From: Sulfuricaulis sp040901545 | GTDB taxonomy: Bacteria; Pseudomonadota; Gammaproteobacteria; Acidiferrobacterales; Sulfurifustaceae | NCBI RefSeq assembly: GCF_040901545.1 | Contig: NZ_JBBDYL010000045.1 | Span: forward strand, 248,001-312,000 | Reading direction: 5' to 3' | Length of the DNA stretch: 64,000 bases | Shown: in pieces, positions 43,480-52,136 of the stretch | Layout of the letters: each line of letters starts with the position of its first letter | How positions within the stretch are numbered: position 1 is the stretch's first letter | Position numbers and translations under genes: made by a program | Notes under the pieces: model-generated | Told to the model about the DNA's origin: nothing | The model's input: the letters and a program-made list of their open reading frames with translations, nothing else | Database searches by the model: none

Positions 43480-43562
43480 TTGACAGGAATAGAAATAGGT
43501 TTAACAAAATTTCTTGCCGCTAAAATTCTTAATCTTGTTAATCCTGAAATTTTCAATTTTTG
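43480..43562. repeat. Dispersed AGGATT/TAATCCTG-type repeat, short copy
   Basis: Contains TGACAGGAATAGAAATAGGT followed by TTTAACAAAA on one side and TCTTAATCTTGTTAATCCTG on the other, the same edge sequences as at 27700-27868 and 63718-63945 but without a large hairpin core. It separates the truncated gamma-carbonic anhydrase gene from srkA. Confidence 0.55.
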
Positions 43563-44564
43563 TTATGCCAACCATGACAACGGTGGCTCATCGAGCGCCG
43601 CCGCCTGCTGCTTGAGCGCCAGGATTTGTTCCTCCCAGTATCGCCGGGTGTTGAACCACGGAAAATTGTGCGGAAACGCGGGATCGTCCCAGCGTTCGGC
43701 GAGCCAGGCCATATATCGCAACATGCGCAGCGTCCGCAACGGCTCGATCAGACGCAATTCGACGGGATTGAATTCCATGAACGGCGTGTAACCGGAAAGC
43801 ACGTCCGCCAACTGGCTTTCCATCTCATCGTTTTCTCCGGAGAGCAGCATCCACAGATCCTGAACGGCCGGGCCCGTGAGACAGTCGTCAAAATCCACGA
43901 GGTGCGGGCCGGTCTCGGTCCAGAGAATATTCCCAAGATGACAGTCGCCGTGCAGCCGGATCCACGCGGCTTCGTCGGCCGCGCGAAAGGCTGATTCGAT
44001 CGGCGGAAAGAGGTATTCCGTGATGGTGAAAAAGGGATCGCGCAAATCCTCCGGCACGATCTGATGTTGCTTCAGATAATGTACCGAGCCATGGCCAAAT
44101 TCCTCAATACTCAGACGCCTTCGGTGGCGGAAGGGTTCGGCTGAGCCCAACCGGTGCAAGCGGCCGAGATAACGGCCGAGCAGGGCGCGATCGGCGCGGG
44201 TGTTTAACTCCGGCGCGCGACCCGGCTGCCATGGATATACCGCGAAACGAAATCCGCCATGGTAATTGCAGGTGGAACCGTCACGTCGCACCAGTGGCGC
44301 CACGACCGGGATTTCATGCTCGGCGAGTTGCCAGGCAAACCGGTGTTCTTCCAGGATCGCGCTTTCCTGCCAACGGCCGGGACGGTAAAACTTGGCCACC
44401 ACCGATGCGTTATTTTCGGTATCCACACGGTAGACGCGGTTTTCATAGCTGTTGAGGGCCAGCAGCCCTCCGGTACATTGCACTTCGTATGATTCCACCG
44501 CGTCGAGAATGATCTCGGGTGTGAGCGCCTCATACGGATGCGGCGTTTTGTGTCGCACGGTCAT
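43563..44564 (-). CDS. srkA: Stress response kinase SrkA (RdoA/YihE)
   Basis: Serine/threonine kinase of the choline-kinase-like fold, linked in E. coli to stress survival and the Cpx pathway. The 333-residue product has YENRVYRVDTENNASVVAKFYRPGRW with the ATP lysine, EEHRFAWQLAEHEIPVVAPL, the catalytic LHGDCHLGNILW and HLVDFDDCLTGPAVQDLWMLL for metal binding. Length equals E. coli SrkA (328). A copy of its last 29 codons is found at 41945-42031. It is divergent from prlC. Confidence 0.93.
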   Translation of the reverse strand: MTVRHKTPHPYEALTPEIILDAVESYEVQCTGGLLALNSYENRVYRVDTENNASVVAKFYRPGRWQESAILEEHRFAWQLAEHEIPVVAPLVRRDGSTCNYHGGFRFAVYPWQPGRAPELNTRADRALLGRYLGRLHRLGSAEPFRHRRRLSIEEFGHGSVHYLKQHQIVPEDLRDPFFTITEYLFPPIESAFRAADEAAWIRLHGDCHLGNILWTETGPHLVDFDDCLTGPAVQDLWMLLSGENDEMESQLADVLSGYTPFMEFNPVELRLIEPLRTLRMLRYMAWLAERWDDPAFPHNFPWFNTRRYWEEQILALKQQAAALDEPPLSWLA

Positions 44565-44591
44565 TGCAGCCGCACGTTATAATAGTTCGGC

Positions 44592-46649
44592 ATGGAAAAC
44601 ATCCCTCTTGTTGCCAATCCGTTGCTCGATTTGACGCAACTGCCCCGATTCAGCGCCATTCTCCCGGCGCACGTTTCCCCGGCGCTTGATCAGGTGCTGG
44701 CTGAAAATCGCGCCGGGTTGGCTCAGCTGATCGCCGGCGGTTCCAGCCCTACCTGGGAAAACTTTGTCCAGCCGATCGAGGATATGCGCGAGCGATTGGT
44801 TAGGGTGTGGTCAACGGTGTCACATCTGCACGCGGTGATGGACAGCAAACCGTGGCGCGAGGTTTACAACGTGGGTTTGCCGCGGGTCACCGACTACTTC
44901 ACGGAACTCGCGCAGGATGAACGGGTGTATGCCGGCTATCGCTCCATTGCCGCGAGTCCGGAAATGGCGCGACTTTCGCAGGCGCAGAAGAAAATAATCG
45001 AGAACACCCTGCGCGATTTCCGGCTCGCCGGGGCGGAGCTCCCGGCAATGAAACAGGCGCGCTTCAAGATTCTGCAGCAGGGAATGGCGGCGCTGCGCAG
45101 CAAATTTTCCGAAAATGTTCTCGATGCCACCCAGGCATGGGATCTCGTTATTACCGATGAAAAAGATCTGGCCGGCCTGCCCGAGAGCGCGCGGGCGATG
45201 GCGCAACAGGACGCACGGGAAAAAAATCTGGCGGGCTGGCGCTTCACTCTCGAAGGACCCTCCTACATTAATTTCATGACTTATGCCGACAATCGTGAAA
45301 TGCGCCACCGGATGTATGAAGCATACGTTACGCGCGCAAGCGACCGGGGCCCCGACGCCGGACGGTGGGACAACACCAAGCTGATTGTGGATCTGCTTCG
45401 ATTACGGCGCGAGTCCGCTCAGCTGCTCGGCCTCGCCAATTTCGCCGAGTACGCATTGCAGACACGTATGGCCAAGACAGTCTTCGAAGTGATGCATTTC
45501 CTGAACGATCTGGCGGAGCGTTCCAGGCCGGCAGCCAAGAAAGAATATGCTGAACTGGTGAGCCATGCCCGGACGGCGCACGGTGTGGACCACCTCGAGG
45601 CCTGGGACGTCGCGTATTATTCCGACAAGCTCCAGCAGGCCAAGCACAACTTCTCGCAAGAGGATTTACGTCCGTATTTTCCCGAGACCAGAGTGGTCCC
45701 GGGCCTGTTCGAAGTGGTCAAGCGACTTTATGGTCTGACCGTTACCGAAATAAAAGATATCGAGGCGTGGCATCCGGACGTCCACGGTTACGAAATCCGT
45801 GATCGCGCCGATGAACTCCGCGGGATGTTCTACATCGATCTCTACGCGCGTGCCAACAAGCGCGGCGGCGCCTGGATGGACGAGTGCATTCAACGCAAGC
45901 GGACCGCGCACGGCGTGCAAGTCCCGGTCGCCCATCTGGTGTGCAACTTTTCACCGCCGGTCGAAGGCCGGCCGGCGTTATTTACGCATGAGGAAGTCAT
46001 TACGTTGTTTCACGAATTCGGCCATGGGTTGCATCATATGCTGACACGAGTGGATTACGCGGGGGTGTCGGGCATTAACGGGGTTGCCTGGGACGCCGTC
46101 GAATTGCCGAGCCAGTTCATGGAGAACTGGTGCTGGGAACGGCAAGCGTTGGATTTGATTTCCGGGCATTACCAGAGCCATGAAAAAATTTCGGCCGGCC
46201 TTTATGCCAGGATGATTGCCGCCAAGAATTTTCAGTCCGGAATGCAGTTTGCACGCCAGCTGGAATATGCGCTGTTCGACATGCGTTTGCACAGTAACCA
46301 TGATCCGGAACGGGGAGTGAGCGTGCAGCAGTTGCTGGATGAAATTCGGGCGGCGGTCGCGGTGATTATTCCGCCCGCTTTCAATCGTTTCCAGAACAGC
46401 TTCTCGCATGTTTTCGCTGGCAGCTATGCCGCCGGATACTATAGTTACAAGTGGGCTGAGGTGCTGTCAGCGGATGCCTTCAGCAAATTCGAGGAAAACG
46501 GCGTTTTCGATCGAGCCACGGGCCTCGAATTTATGCGGAACATACTCGAGCAAGGCGGTTCGCGCGAACCGATGGAGTTGTTCGTGAACTTTCGCGGCCG
46601 CGCACCGAGAATGGATGCCCTGTTACGCCATAGTGGTCTGACAGCCTAA
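44592..46649 (+). CDS. prlC: Oligopeptidase A
   Basis: Zinc metallopeptidase of the M3 family that degrades short peptides, including signal peptides, in the cytoplasm. The 685 residues match E. coli PrlC in length, with HEFGHGLHHML (HExxH at about 473) and a downstream glutamate in GVAWDAVELPSQFMENWCWE. The C-terminal GSYAAGYYSYKWAEVLSADAF is the family end signature. It is followed after 11 bases by an SH3-domain gene. Confidence 0.95.
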   Translation: MENIPLVANPLLDLTQLPRFSAILPAHVSPALDQVLAENRAGLAQLIAGGSSPTWENFVQPIEDMRERLVRVWSTVSHLHAVMDSKPWREVYNVGLPRVTDYFTELAQDERVYAGYRSIAASPEMARLSQAQKKIIENTLRDFRLAGAELPAMKQARFKILQQGMAALRSKFSENVLDATQAWDLVITDEKDLAGLPESARAMAQQDAREKNLAGWRFTLEGPSYINFMTYADNREMRHRMYEAYVTRASDRGPDAGRWDNTKLIVDLLRLRRESAQLLGLANFAEYALQTRMAKTVFEVMHFLNDLAERSRPAAKKEYAELVSHARTAHGVDHLEAWDVAYYSDKLQQAKHNFSQEDLRPYFPETRVVPGLFEVVKRLYGLTVTEIKDIEAWHPDVHGYEIRDRADELRGMFYIDLYARANKRGGAWMDECIQRKRTAHGVQVPVAHLVCNFSPPVEGRPALFTHEEVITLFHEFGHGLHHMLTRVDYAGVSGINGVAWDAVELPSQFMENWCWERQALDLISGHYQSHEKISAGLYARMIAAKNFQSGMQFARQLEYALFDMRLHSNHDPERGVSVQQLLDEIRAAVAVIIPPAFNRFQNSFSHVFAGSYAAGYYSYKWAEVLSADAFSKFEENGVFDRATGLEFMRNILEQGGSREPMELFVNFRGRAPRMDALLRHSGLTA

Positions 46650-46660
46650 AGGAACGGACG

Positions 46661-47389
46661 ATGAAATATTATTCGCGACTGGTAATGTCCCTGACCATGC
46701 TGGGATTGACTGCCGCCGCCCAGGCGGAAACGGTTTACGTCGCCGAGCGGATCCGGCTCGTCATGCGCGCGGAAGTCGATGAAACCAGTCCGGCGGTGAA
46801 AACCATCGAGACCGGTGTGCCGCTGGAAGTGCTCGAACGGGTTGACCGATTCGCACAGGTGCGCGATCCCCTAGGAACGGTCGGCTGGATCGAGGCGCGT
46901 TATCTCGCTCCCGATCCTCCGGCCCGCGTGCGGGTTGCCAAGCTCGAAGAGGACCTGGCCAAGAGCCGCGCACAGACAACCGAGGGACAGGCCCAGCTTA
47001 AAAAAGCCCAGGCCGCGCTGGCGGAACAAACGGCGAAAATCAGGGATCTTGAACGAGCAGCTGAAATCAAACCTGCGGCGACATCCACAGAAGTGCAGGC
47101 GCAATTCAACAAAGCCCAGGCCGCGCTGGCGGAACAAACGGCAAGGGTCAAAGAACTGGAAAGAGAAATCTCGGAGCAGGCGGCGCTAATTTCCGCGAAA
47201 AACTCGGCGTCATCGGCGACGGGCGCCTGGACCCCATCCGGCAATCCCGCGGCGGATGCCGGTTTTTCATTCAGTTTCCTGTGGCTTGGAATATCCTTTG
47301 CTATGCTGGGAATTGGATTCGTCGCCGGCATCAAATGGCTGCGGGAATCCATCCGCAAACGTTCGGGTGGCATGTATCTGAGGGTATAA
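46661..47389 (+). CDS. SH3 domain membrane protein (TIGR04211/YgiM-like)
   Basis: Periplasm-facing protein of 242 residues: signal peptide (1-22, ending AAQAE), a bacterial SH3 domain (about 23-85, IRLVMRAEVDETSPAVKTIETGVPLEVLE), a coiled coil (about 90-195) with two near-identical KAQAALAEQTA units, and a C-terminal membrane helix (about 204-225) followed by a basic tail. This plan matches E. coli YgiM. A 32-base DNA repeat (47003-47034 and 47111-47142) underlies the coiled-coil duplication. Function unknown; possibly cell-envelope stress. Confidence 0.85.
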   Translation: MKYYSRLVMSLTMLGLTAAAQAETVYVAERIRLVMRAEVDETSPAVKTIETGVPLEVLERVDRFAQVRDPLGTVGWIEARYLAPDPPARVRVAKLEEDLAKSRAQTTEGQAQLKKAQAALAEQTAKIRDLERAAEIKPAATSTEVQAQFNKAQAALAEQTARVKELEREISEQAALISAKNSASSATGAWTPSGNPAADAGFSFSFLWLGISFAMLGIGFVAGIKWLRESIRKRSGGMYLRV

Positions 47390-47393
47390 ACCA

Positions 47394-47960
47394 ATGGCAC
47401 GCATTCTTTTATTGTTTATATTGACGCTGCTGGCAAGTGGTATTTCCGCGGTGCCGGCGGAGAAGCTGTATAAGTGGGTGGATAGCCAGGGACGCGTAAC
47501 CTATCGCGACCAACCGCCGCCCGAGGGCGCCGGTTACCGGGTAGAGGAGAAAGTGTTCGGCAGCCGCGGGACAGCGCGTGAAACGGGAGAAGAAACACTG
47601 GCCAAGATCGTTGAAAAATACCCGGTTATGCTTTATTCGGTACCCGTTTGCGGTTCCTGCGATCTCGCGCGTGCCTACCTGCAGAAACGTCAAGTACCCT
47701 TCACTGAAAAGAATCTTGAAAACGACCCAGAACTGCAGCAAACCCTCAAGAAAAAAATCGGTTCCTTGTCGGCGCCCACCATCATGATCGGCGAGAAGGT
47801 CATGAAAGGATATGTGGAGTCCATCCTGGAGGGTGAGCTGGATTCAGCCGGATACCCCAAATCCGAGGCACCCGAATCGTCCACCGGCGCCAGTCAGGAA
47901 AAGGGAAATCCACCCGCCGCGGTCGAATCCGGTTACCGGCCCGTGCGCCGGCGGTACTGA
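47394..47960 (+). CDS. Glutaredoxin-domain protein with DUF4124 and signal peptide
   Basis: Exported protein of 188 residues. A signal peptide (1-20) precedes a DUF4124-type segment (KLYKWVDSQGRVTYRDQPPP), then a glutaredoxin-like fold at about 75-155 with CGSC (VMLYSVPVCGSCDLARAYL) and SAPTIMIGEKVMKGYVES, including the cis-proline. A Pro/Ser/Glu tail follows. It starts four bases after the SH3 gene, so the two are one unit. A periplasmic thiol-disulfide role is inferred from the signal and CxxC. Confidence 0.83.
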   Translation: MARILLLFILTLLASGISAVPAEKLYKWVDSQGRVTYRDQPPPEGAGYRVEEKVFGSRGTARETGEETLAKIVEKYPVMLYSVPVCGSCDLARAYLQKRQVPFTEKNLENDPELQQTLKKKIGSLSAPTIMIGEKVMKGYVESILEGELDSAGYPKSEAPESSTGASQEKGNPPAAVESGYRPVRRRY

Positions 47961-47995
47961 TCCAGCCTCAATTCCCGAGCCTGTTATTTCCCCCG

Positions 47996-48778
47996 ATGAA
48001 GATCGCGACATGGAATGTCAATTCCATTCGTGTCCGCTTGCCCCAGGTGCTGGCGTGGTTGATGCAGGAACAGCCCGATATTCTGTGCCTGCAGGAAACC
48101 AAAATAACCGATGAGGAATTTCCCGCGGCTGCGTTTCGTGATGCCGGGTATTTATCCATTTATGCCGGTCAGAAAACCTATAACGGGGTGGCCACAATCT
48201 GTCGCAAACCGGCCGAAGAAATAGTTGCTTCGTTGTCCGGCGCCGGCACGGCACAAAAACGATTTCTGGCGGCTTCGATCGACGGAGTTCGTGTGGTCAA
48301 TGTCTATGTGCCGAACGGAGAAGAAGTGGGTTCGGAGAAATACAATTTTAAGCTGGTCTGGCTTGAGGCACTGGAAAACTTTCTGAAGGGTGAATTGCGT
48401 GTTTATTCAAAGCTCGTGCTCCTGGGAGATTTCAATATTGCTCCGGAGCCGCGCGATGTGCATGATCCCCAGGTGTGGGAGGGTCATGTATTATTCAGTG
48501 AAAAGGAACGCGCGGCATTTCAGCGGTTAATTCAAGGTGGGCTCGTGGATGTCTTTCGTCAGTTCGATCAGCCTCCAATGAGTTTCAGCTGGTGGGATTA
48601 CCGCGCCGGTGCGTTCCGGCGCAATAACGGATTACGGATTGACCATATGCTTAGTAGTCCCGCTCTGGCTGCTAAATGCCAAGCTTGCCGTATCGATCGG
48701 GTTCCGCGGTCGCACGTGCGTCCTTCCGATCACGCCCCGGTGTTCGCTGAATTTCATCAGGCGCCCCAACCGTCTTAA
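47996..48778 (+). CDS. xth: Exodeoxyribonuclease III
   Basis: AP endonuclease and 3' exonuclease of base excision repair. The 260 residues open MKIATWNVNSIRVRLPQVLAWL and contain DILCLQETK (catalytic Glu), NVYVPNGEEVGSEKY, LLGDFNIAPEPRDV and WDYRAGAFRRNNGLRIDHML, ending with RPSDHAPVFAEF, which gives the active-site Asp-His. The length is that of ExoIII. The next gene is 190 bases on. Confidence 0.95.
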   Translation: MKIATWNVNSIRVRLPQVLAWLMQEQPDILCLQETKITDEEFPAAAFRDAGYLSIYAGQKTYNGVATICRKPAEEIVASLSGAGTAQKRFLAASIDGVRVVNVYVPNGEEVGSEKYNFKLVWLEALENFLKGELRVYSKLVLLGDFNIAPEPRDVHDPQVWEGHVLFSEKERAAFQRLIQGGLVDVFRQFDQPPMSFSWWDYRAGAFRRNNGLRIDHMLSSPALAAKCQACRIDRVPRSHVRPSDHAPVFAEFHQAPQPS

Positions 48779-48878
48779 AGTTTGTAGGGGCAGAAAATAA
48801 TAAAATATATCTGATTCAATAGTTTATAGGAATTACCAGTTCCCGATTTGACGATTCCATGAGTTAATTGCTAATCTA

Positions 48879-48897
48879 AATGAGAACGATTTGCATT
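48879..48897. promoter_or_regulatory. Fur-box-like operator upstream of the iron locus
   Basis: AATGAGAACGATTTGCATT resembles the Fur consensus; in the 7-1-7 form, TGAGAAC-G-ATTTGCA agrees with TGATAAT-N-ATTATCA at most positions of the inverted heptads. It sits about 75 bases ahead of the first hemP in an AT-rich stretch. No equal match was seen ahead of the other iron genes, so control of the whole locus may start here. Confidence 0.55.
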
Positions 48898-48971
48898 TGC
48901 GTTTAATTTGTGCCAGAGTAAATATCCGTACGAATTATTCAAAAAGTGCAACCGGTCAACGCTGTCGGATC

Positions 48972-49211
48972 ATGAACTATGTGATGTACAACCAGGTAAA
49001 CCGGGATGGCGGCGTGAAACCACGGAAAACCAATTTAGTGTTTACGCACGATGTCGTACGAGGAGATATACCGGGGTCCGTTGGAGGTCCCTTGCAACGG
49101 GTACCGAGTGGGGCACTGTTGGGCGCGCGCGGTGAACTCATCATCGAGCACGGCGGTCGCGAATACCGTTTGCGTCGCACCAGCACCGGGAAATTGATTC
49201 TGACGGCCTAG
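48972..49211 (+). CDS. hemP: HemP-family hemin uptake protein, copy 1
   Basis: Small protein of 79 residues. The C-terminal half, ELIIEHGGREYRLRRTSTGKLILTA, is the HemP (DUF1863-like) signature: I-x-H-x-G-x2-Y-x-LR-x-T-x2-GKLILTA. HemP is required for haem-receptor expression in some rhizobia and Burkholderia. Starts at 48972 and 48984 are both possible; the frame also has a TTG at 48891 inside the Fur-like box. It shares its last 27 residues nearly exactly with the second HemP at 51166. Confidence 0.8.
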   Translation: MNYVMYNQVNRDGGVKPRKTNLVFTHDVVRGDIPGSVGGPLQRVPSGALLGARGELIIEHGGREYRLRRTSTGKLILTA

Positions 49212-49340
49212 TGATACTACGGGACTATATATTGATGAACCTTTCTGTGACGCCGTATAAACGAACATATTTTCTAGCCAGCCATGCCCTGACGAGGGAC
49301 GCCAGCCAGATACATCACTCTCTTTATGGAGGCATGGCAA

Positions 49341-49520
49341 ATGATACTACCGCAACACAACCTCCGCCAATTCGACCGGCCGTTTCTCGATCTGGATCCG
49401 GTCATGTTGCTGAGCACGCTATTGGTCGGCGTATTGCTTACGCTGTTCTTGTGGACCGCGACGCCATCGTCGGTAAGCGATGTCGCCTCCCTATGGCCGG
49501 CGGAAGGAGCAAGGCGATGA
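49341..49520 (+). CDS. Small single-pass membrane protein, unknown
   Basis: Product of 59 residues that I do not recognise. It has one hydrophobic segment (VMLLSTLLVGVLLTLFLW, about 21-38) between polar ends. The ATG at 49341 has GGAGG eight bases upstream, an ideal site. Its stop overlaps the next start as ATGA, so the two are translationally coupled. Location between hemP and an iron-binding protein gene suggests a role in iron or haem uptake, by context only. Confidence 0.55.
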   Translation: MILPQHNLRQFDRPFLDLDPVMLLSTLLVGVLLTLFLWTATPSSVSDVASLWPAEGARR

Positions 49521-49750
49521 AATCGTCGCACAAGAACATGATTCTTGCCGAAAGCGCGGCATGCACTGTGGAGCATTGCCTTGAATGCGACGTTGTGCAT
49601 CTGCACTTCGGTCACGCCAGTGTGCGCTTAAGGCCTGCAGTATTCATGGCCGCGTGTCAGACGCTGACTTTGGCAATGCGTCGGATGACGCCACAAGAAG
49701 TCGATGCAACGAGCGCAAAACAGGCGTTCGGCGATTCGTCGTGCCATTGA
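49517..49750 (+). CDS. Small conserved-looking protein in iron locus, unknown
   Basis: Product of 77 residues, not recognised. It is Cys/His-rich: ACTVEHCLECDVVHLHFGHA has three cysteines and several histidines that could bind metal, and VHLHFGHASVRLRPAVFMAACQTLTLA resembles short proteins often found beside hemP genes. It starts at ATG 49517 overlapping the stop of the previous gene (ATGA) with GGAG eight bases before. Function unknown. Confidence 0.5.
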   Translation: MKSSHKNMILAESAACTVEHCLECDVVHLHFGHASVRLRPAVFMAACQTLTLAMRRMTPQEVDATSAKQAFGDSSCH

Positions 49751-49929
49751 GTGAGACGACACAGCCTTTTTTTCTTATGGAAAAGAGCGATGTGGGTCAG
49801 TGGTTCGAGAAATATTGTGGAAGCGAGAGGCGCTTTCTGTCCTGCAAGTCGTTCGCGCCACTCGCCACGCCCGGTGACTCGCCGTTTGGTCACGTCTGTT
49901 CGACCGAAATGCATACCATCGGTTATTAG
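49747..49929 (+). CDS. Short hypothetical ORF, doubtful
   Basis: If translated from TTG 49747, which overlaps the previous stop as TTGA, it gives about 60 residues: SETTQPFFLMEKSDVGQWF at the start and an HVCSTEMHTIGY end with two cysteines nearer the middle. An ATG at 49777 is the alternative. No strong ribosome binding site precedes either. It may be real by coupling, or chance; no family is recognised. Confidence 0.3.
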   Translation: MSETTQPFFLMEKSDVGQWFEKYCGSERRFLSCKSFAPLATPGDSPFGHVCSTEMHTIGY

Positions 49930-50097
49930 GAAATCGATCAACGGTCTGTCCGCGAGATTTGGCTTGGTATCCGGATAGTCTAGGACTAGCGAACGACAGT
50001 TCGTGCGCGCCAGGATCGAGTGGGAATTTTAATTTTTGTTGGAAGGTGTGCCTGCGTTAGGTGTGATTGTTGTAGCTACTATGAATCCGTGGACGTC

Positions 50098-50126
50098 TTG
50101 ACGATTAATACTAACGTTTCTTAAAA
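50098..50126 (+). promoter_or_regulatory. Possible promoter of fbpA
   Basis: TTGACG (50098-50103) and TTAAAA (50121-50126) with a 17-base spacer. The -35 is five of six to consensus, the -10 weak. A strong ribosome binding site GGAGGG (50135-50140) precedes the ATG at 50145. The preceding gap (49930-50090) shows no gene and no clear Fur box. Confidence 0.35.
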
Positions 50127-50144
50127 CAGATTCCGGAGGGAACT

Positions 50145-51152
50145 ATGCGAAGCTTCCAGAAAACTTGTGTTGGAATCATGGCATTGGGGCTAACGACTTT
50201 CGCCGGCGCGGCATCGACGGATGAAATTGTCGTTTATTCCGCGCGCAATGAACAACTGATCAAACCGCTGTTCGACGCCTATACGGCCGATACCGGTACT
50301 AGGATCAAATTTATCACTGACAAGGAAGGTCCGCTGCTGGAAAGATTGAAAGCGGAAGGCGTCAATACCCCGGCGGATATCCTGATCACCGTGGATGCCG
50401 GCAACCTGTGGTTCGCGGCCAAGGAAGGTGTGCTGGCCATGGTTAACTCGAAAGTCCTCAAGTCTAATATTCCCGCACACCTGCGCGATCCCGAAAACCG
50501 CTGGTTCGGGTTGTCGGTGCGGGCGCGCACCATTGTTTACAGCTCGAAACGCGTGAAACCCGCTGATCTGTCAACGTACGAATCGCTGGGCGATTCGAAA
50601 TGGAAGGGACGCCTGTGTCTGCGCACCTCGAAGAAGGTATATAACCAGTCGTTGGTGGCAATGATGATCGCACGACTCGGCGAATCGAAAACCGAATCGA
50701 TCGTTAAATCCTGGGTGGCCAATCTGGCCACCGACGTTTTTCCCGACGATACCAAGCTGATGGAAGCGATCGCCGCCGGTCAATGCGACGTGGGTGTAGT
50801 AAATACTTATTACTACGGCCGGTTGATGAAGAAACAGCCCCAAGCAGACCTGGCGTTGTTTTGGCCGAATCAGGCGGACCGTGGCGTGCACGTCAACGTA
50901 TCCGGTGCAGGTGTAACGACACATGCCAAGCATCGCGAAGCCGCCGTGAAATTTCTCGAGTGGCTTTCGTCGGAAAAGGCGCAGAACCTGTTCGCCGACG
51001 AGAACATGGAGTATCCGGCCAACCCCAAAGTGAAGCCGCATGCCGGTGTTGCGGCCTGGGGCAAGTTCAAGGGTGACACCATCAACGTCTCCAAGACCGG
51101 CAGTCTGCAGGCCAAGGCCGTGATGCTGATGGACCGCGCGGGTTACAAATAA
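50145..51152 (+). CDS. fbpA: Fe(3+) ABC transporter substrate-binding protein (FbpA-like)
   Basis: Periplasmic ferric-ion binding protein of 335 residues. A signal peptide covers 1-23. The mature part opens EIVVYSARNEQLIKPLFDAY, the FbpA/FutA pattern. The tyrosine pair in VVNTYYYGRL is in the position of iron-ligand tyrosines, and DENMEYPANPKV matches the conserved C-terminal segment. The matching permease is probably the FbpB-like gene at 60151, about 9 kb away on the same strand. No ATPase gene is in the window. Confidence 0.9.
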   Translation: MRSFQKTCVGIMALGLTTFAGAASTDEIVVYSARNEQLIKPLFDAYTADTGTRIKFITDKEGPLLERLKAEGVNTPADILITVDAGNLWFAAKEGVLAMVNSKVLKSNIPAHLRDPENRWFGLSVRARTIVYSSKRVKPADLSTYESLGDSKWKGRLCLRTSKKVYNQSLVAMMIARLGESKTESIVKSWVANLATDVFPDDTKLMEAIAAGQCDVGVVNTYYYGRLMKKQPQADLALFWPNQADRGVHVNVSGAGVTTHAKHREAAVKFLEWLSSEKAQNLFADENMEYPANPKVKPHAGVAAWGKFKGDTINVSKTGSLQAKAVMLMDRAGYK

Positions 51153-51165
51153 TACCCCGCGCGCA

Positions 51166-51357
51166 ATGGTTGATCGTCAAAAACAGGGGGCGCATCGGCC
51201 GTCCGCCGGTGTGCCCGCCACCGCCGCGGAAAATGCGGTGCGCCGGCTGTACAGCACGCAACTGTTCAAAGGCAGTGATCTGCTGATCATCGAGCACGCC
51301 GGGCGCGAGTACAGACTACGCGTGACGAGCAACGGAAAATTGATCTTGACCGCCTAG
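51166..51357 (+). CDS. hemP: HemP-family hemin uptake protein, copy 2
   Basis: Small protein of 63 residues, the usual HemP length. It ends DLLIIEHAGREYRLRVTSNGKLILTA, against ELIIEHGGREYRLRRTSTGKLILTA in copy 1, while the N-terminal halves differ. The gene starts 13 bases after the fbpA stop and is followed by tonB, so it lies inside the iron transcript. Two HemP genes in one locus is unusual. Confidence 0.85.
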   Translation: MVDRQKQGAHRPSAGVPATAAENAVRRLYSTQLFKGSDLLIIEHAGREYRLRVTSNGKLILTA

Positions 51358-51457
51358 ACGAAGCGGTTTCGCATCCACCGCCAGCCACACCCCGCCGGGG
51401 CCAGCCAGCCAGGAAAATCCGAACGTTTCGGACGACGAGTTTCTGGAGGGTTTGGCA

Positions 51458-52132
51458 ATGGCGTACCTGAAATCTCAAATTTACTCGCCCAGCGTGGCGG
51501 CCACCGTCGCCCTGCACGCGGCGTTCGGCCTCGCGCTGCTGCAGGCCGATGGCGCCCGCAGCTCGACCACCGTGGCGGTGCCGGTCATGGTGAGCCTCAT
51601 CGAATCGGCGGGACAGGAGCGCGTGACGGCCCCGCCCAAGCCTTTGGCCGAACCGCGTCCGGCCCCGAAATCACCGCGGCCCGTTCCGGTGACGAAAGCG
51701 CCGGAACCGGCACCGGCCGAGGCAACTCCGGCGAACGCGGCGCCGGAACCGATGATAGCGTTGCCATCTGCCTCCACGGCGAAGGCGTCGGAGCAAGCGT
51801 CGGCCGAGACACGGCCGGTGGACGATGCGCTGGCGCCGGAATCCTCGATCACGCTGCCGCGCTTCAACGCCGATTACCTCAACAACCCGCCGCCGGTCTA
51901 CCCGACGCTGTCGCGGCGCTTGGGTGAGCAGGGCCGCGTGATGCTGCGCGCGCTGGTACGCGCCGACGGCCAGCCGGCCGAAATCCGGATCAATCGTTCA
52001 AGCGGTTTCTCGCGGCTGGATCGGGCCGCGCTCGAAGCGGTGCGCCAATGGCGCTTTATCCCCGCGCAGCAGGGCAATACTCCGGTGCCGGCCTGGGTCT
52101 TGGTGCCGGTGTCCTTCACCTTGGAAGGCTAG
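51458..52132 (+). CDS. tonB: TonB family energy-transduction protein
   Basis: Transmits proton-motive force from ExbBD to the outer-membrane receptor. The 224-residue protein has an N-terminal membrane anchor (about 12-28), a Pro/Ala/Glu-rich periplasmic linker (about 55-125) and a TonB C-terminal domain (about 140-224) with YPTLSRRLGEQGRVMLRALVRADGQP and GFSRLDRAALEAVRQWRFIPA. ATG 51458 is chosen because GGAGGG lies seven bases upstream. exbB follows after four bases. Confidence 0.9.
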   Translation: MAYLKSQIYSPSVAATVALHAAFGLALLQADGARSSTTVAVPVMVSLIESAGQERVTAPPKPLAEPRPAPKSPRPVPVTKAPEPAPAEATPANAAPEPMIALPSASTAKASEQASAETRPVDDALAPESSITLPRFNADYLNNPPPVYPTLSRRLGEQGRVMLRALVRADGQPAEIRINRSSGFSRLDRAALEAVRQWRFIPAQQGNTPVPAWVLVPVSFTLEG

Positions 52133-52136
52133 CGCC

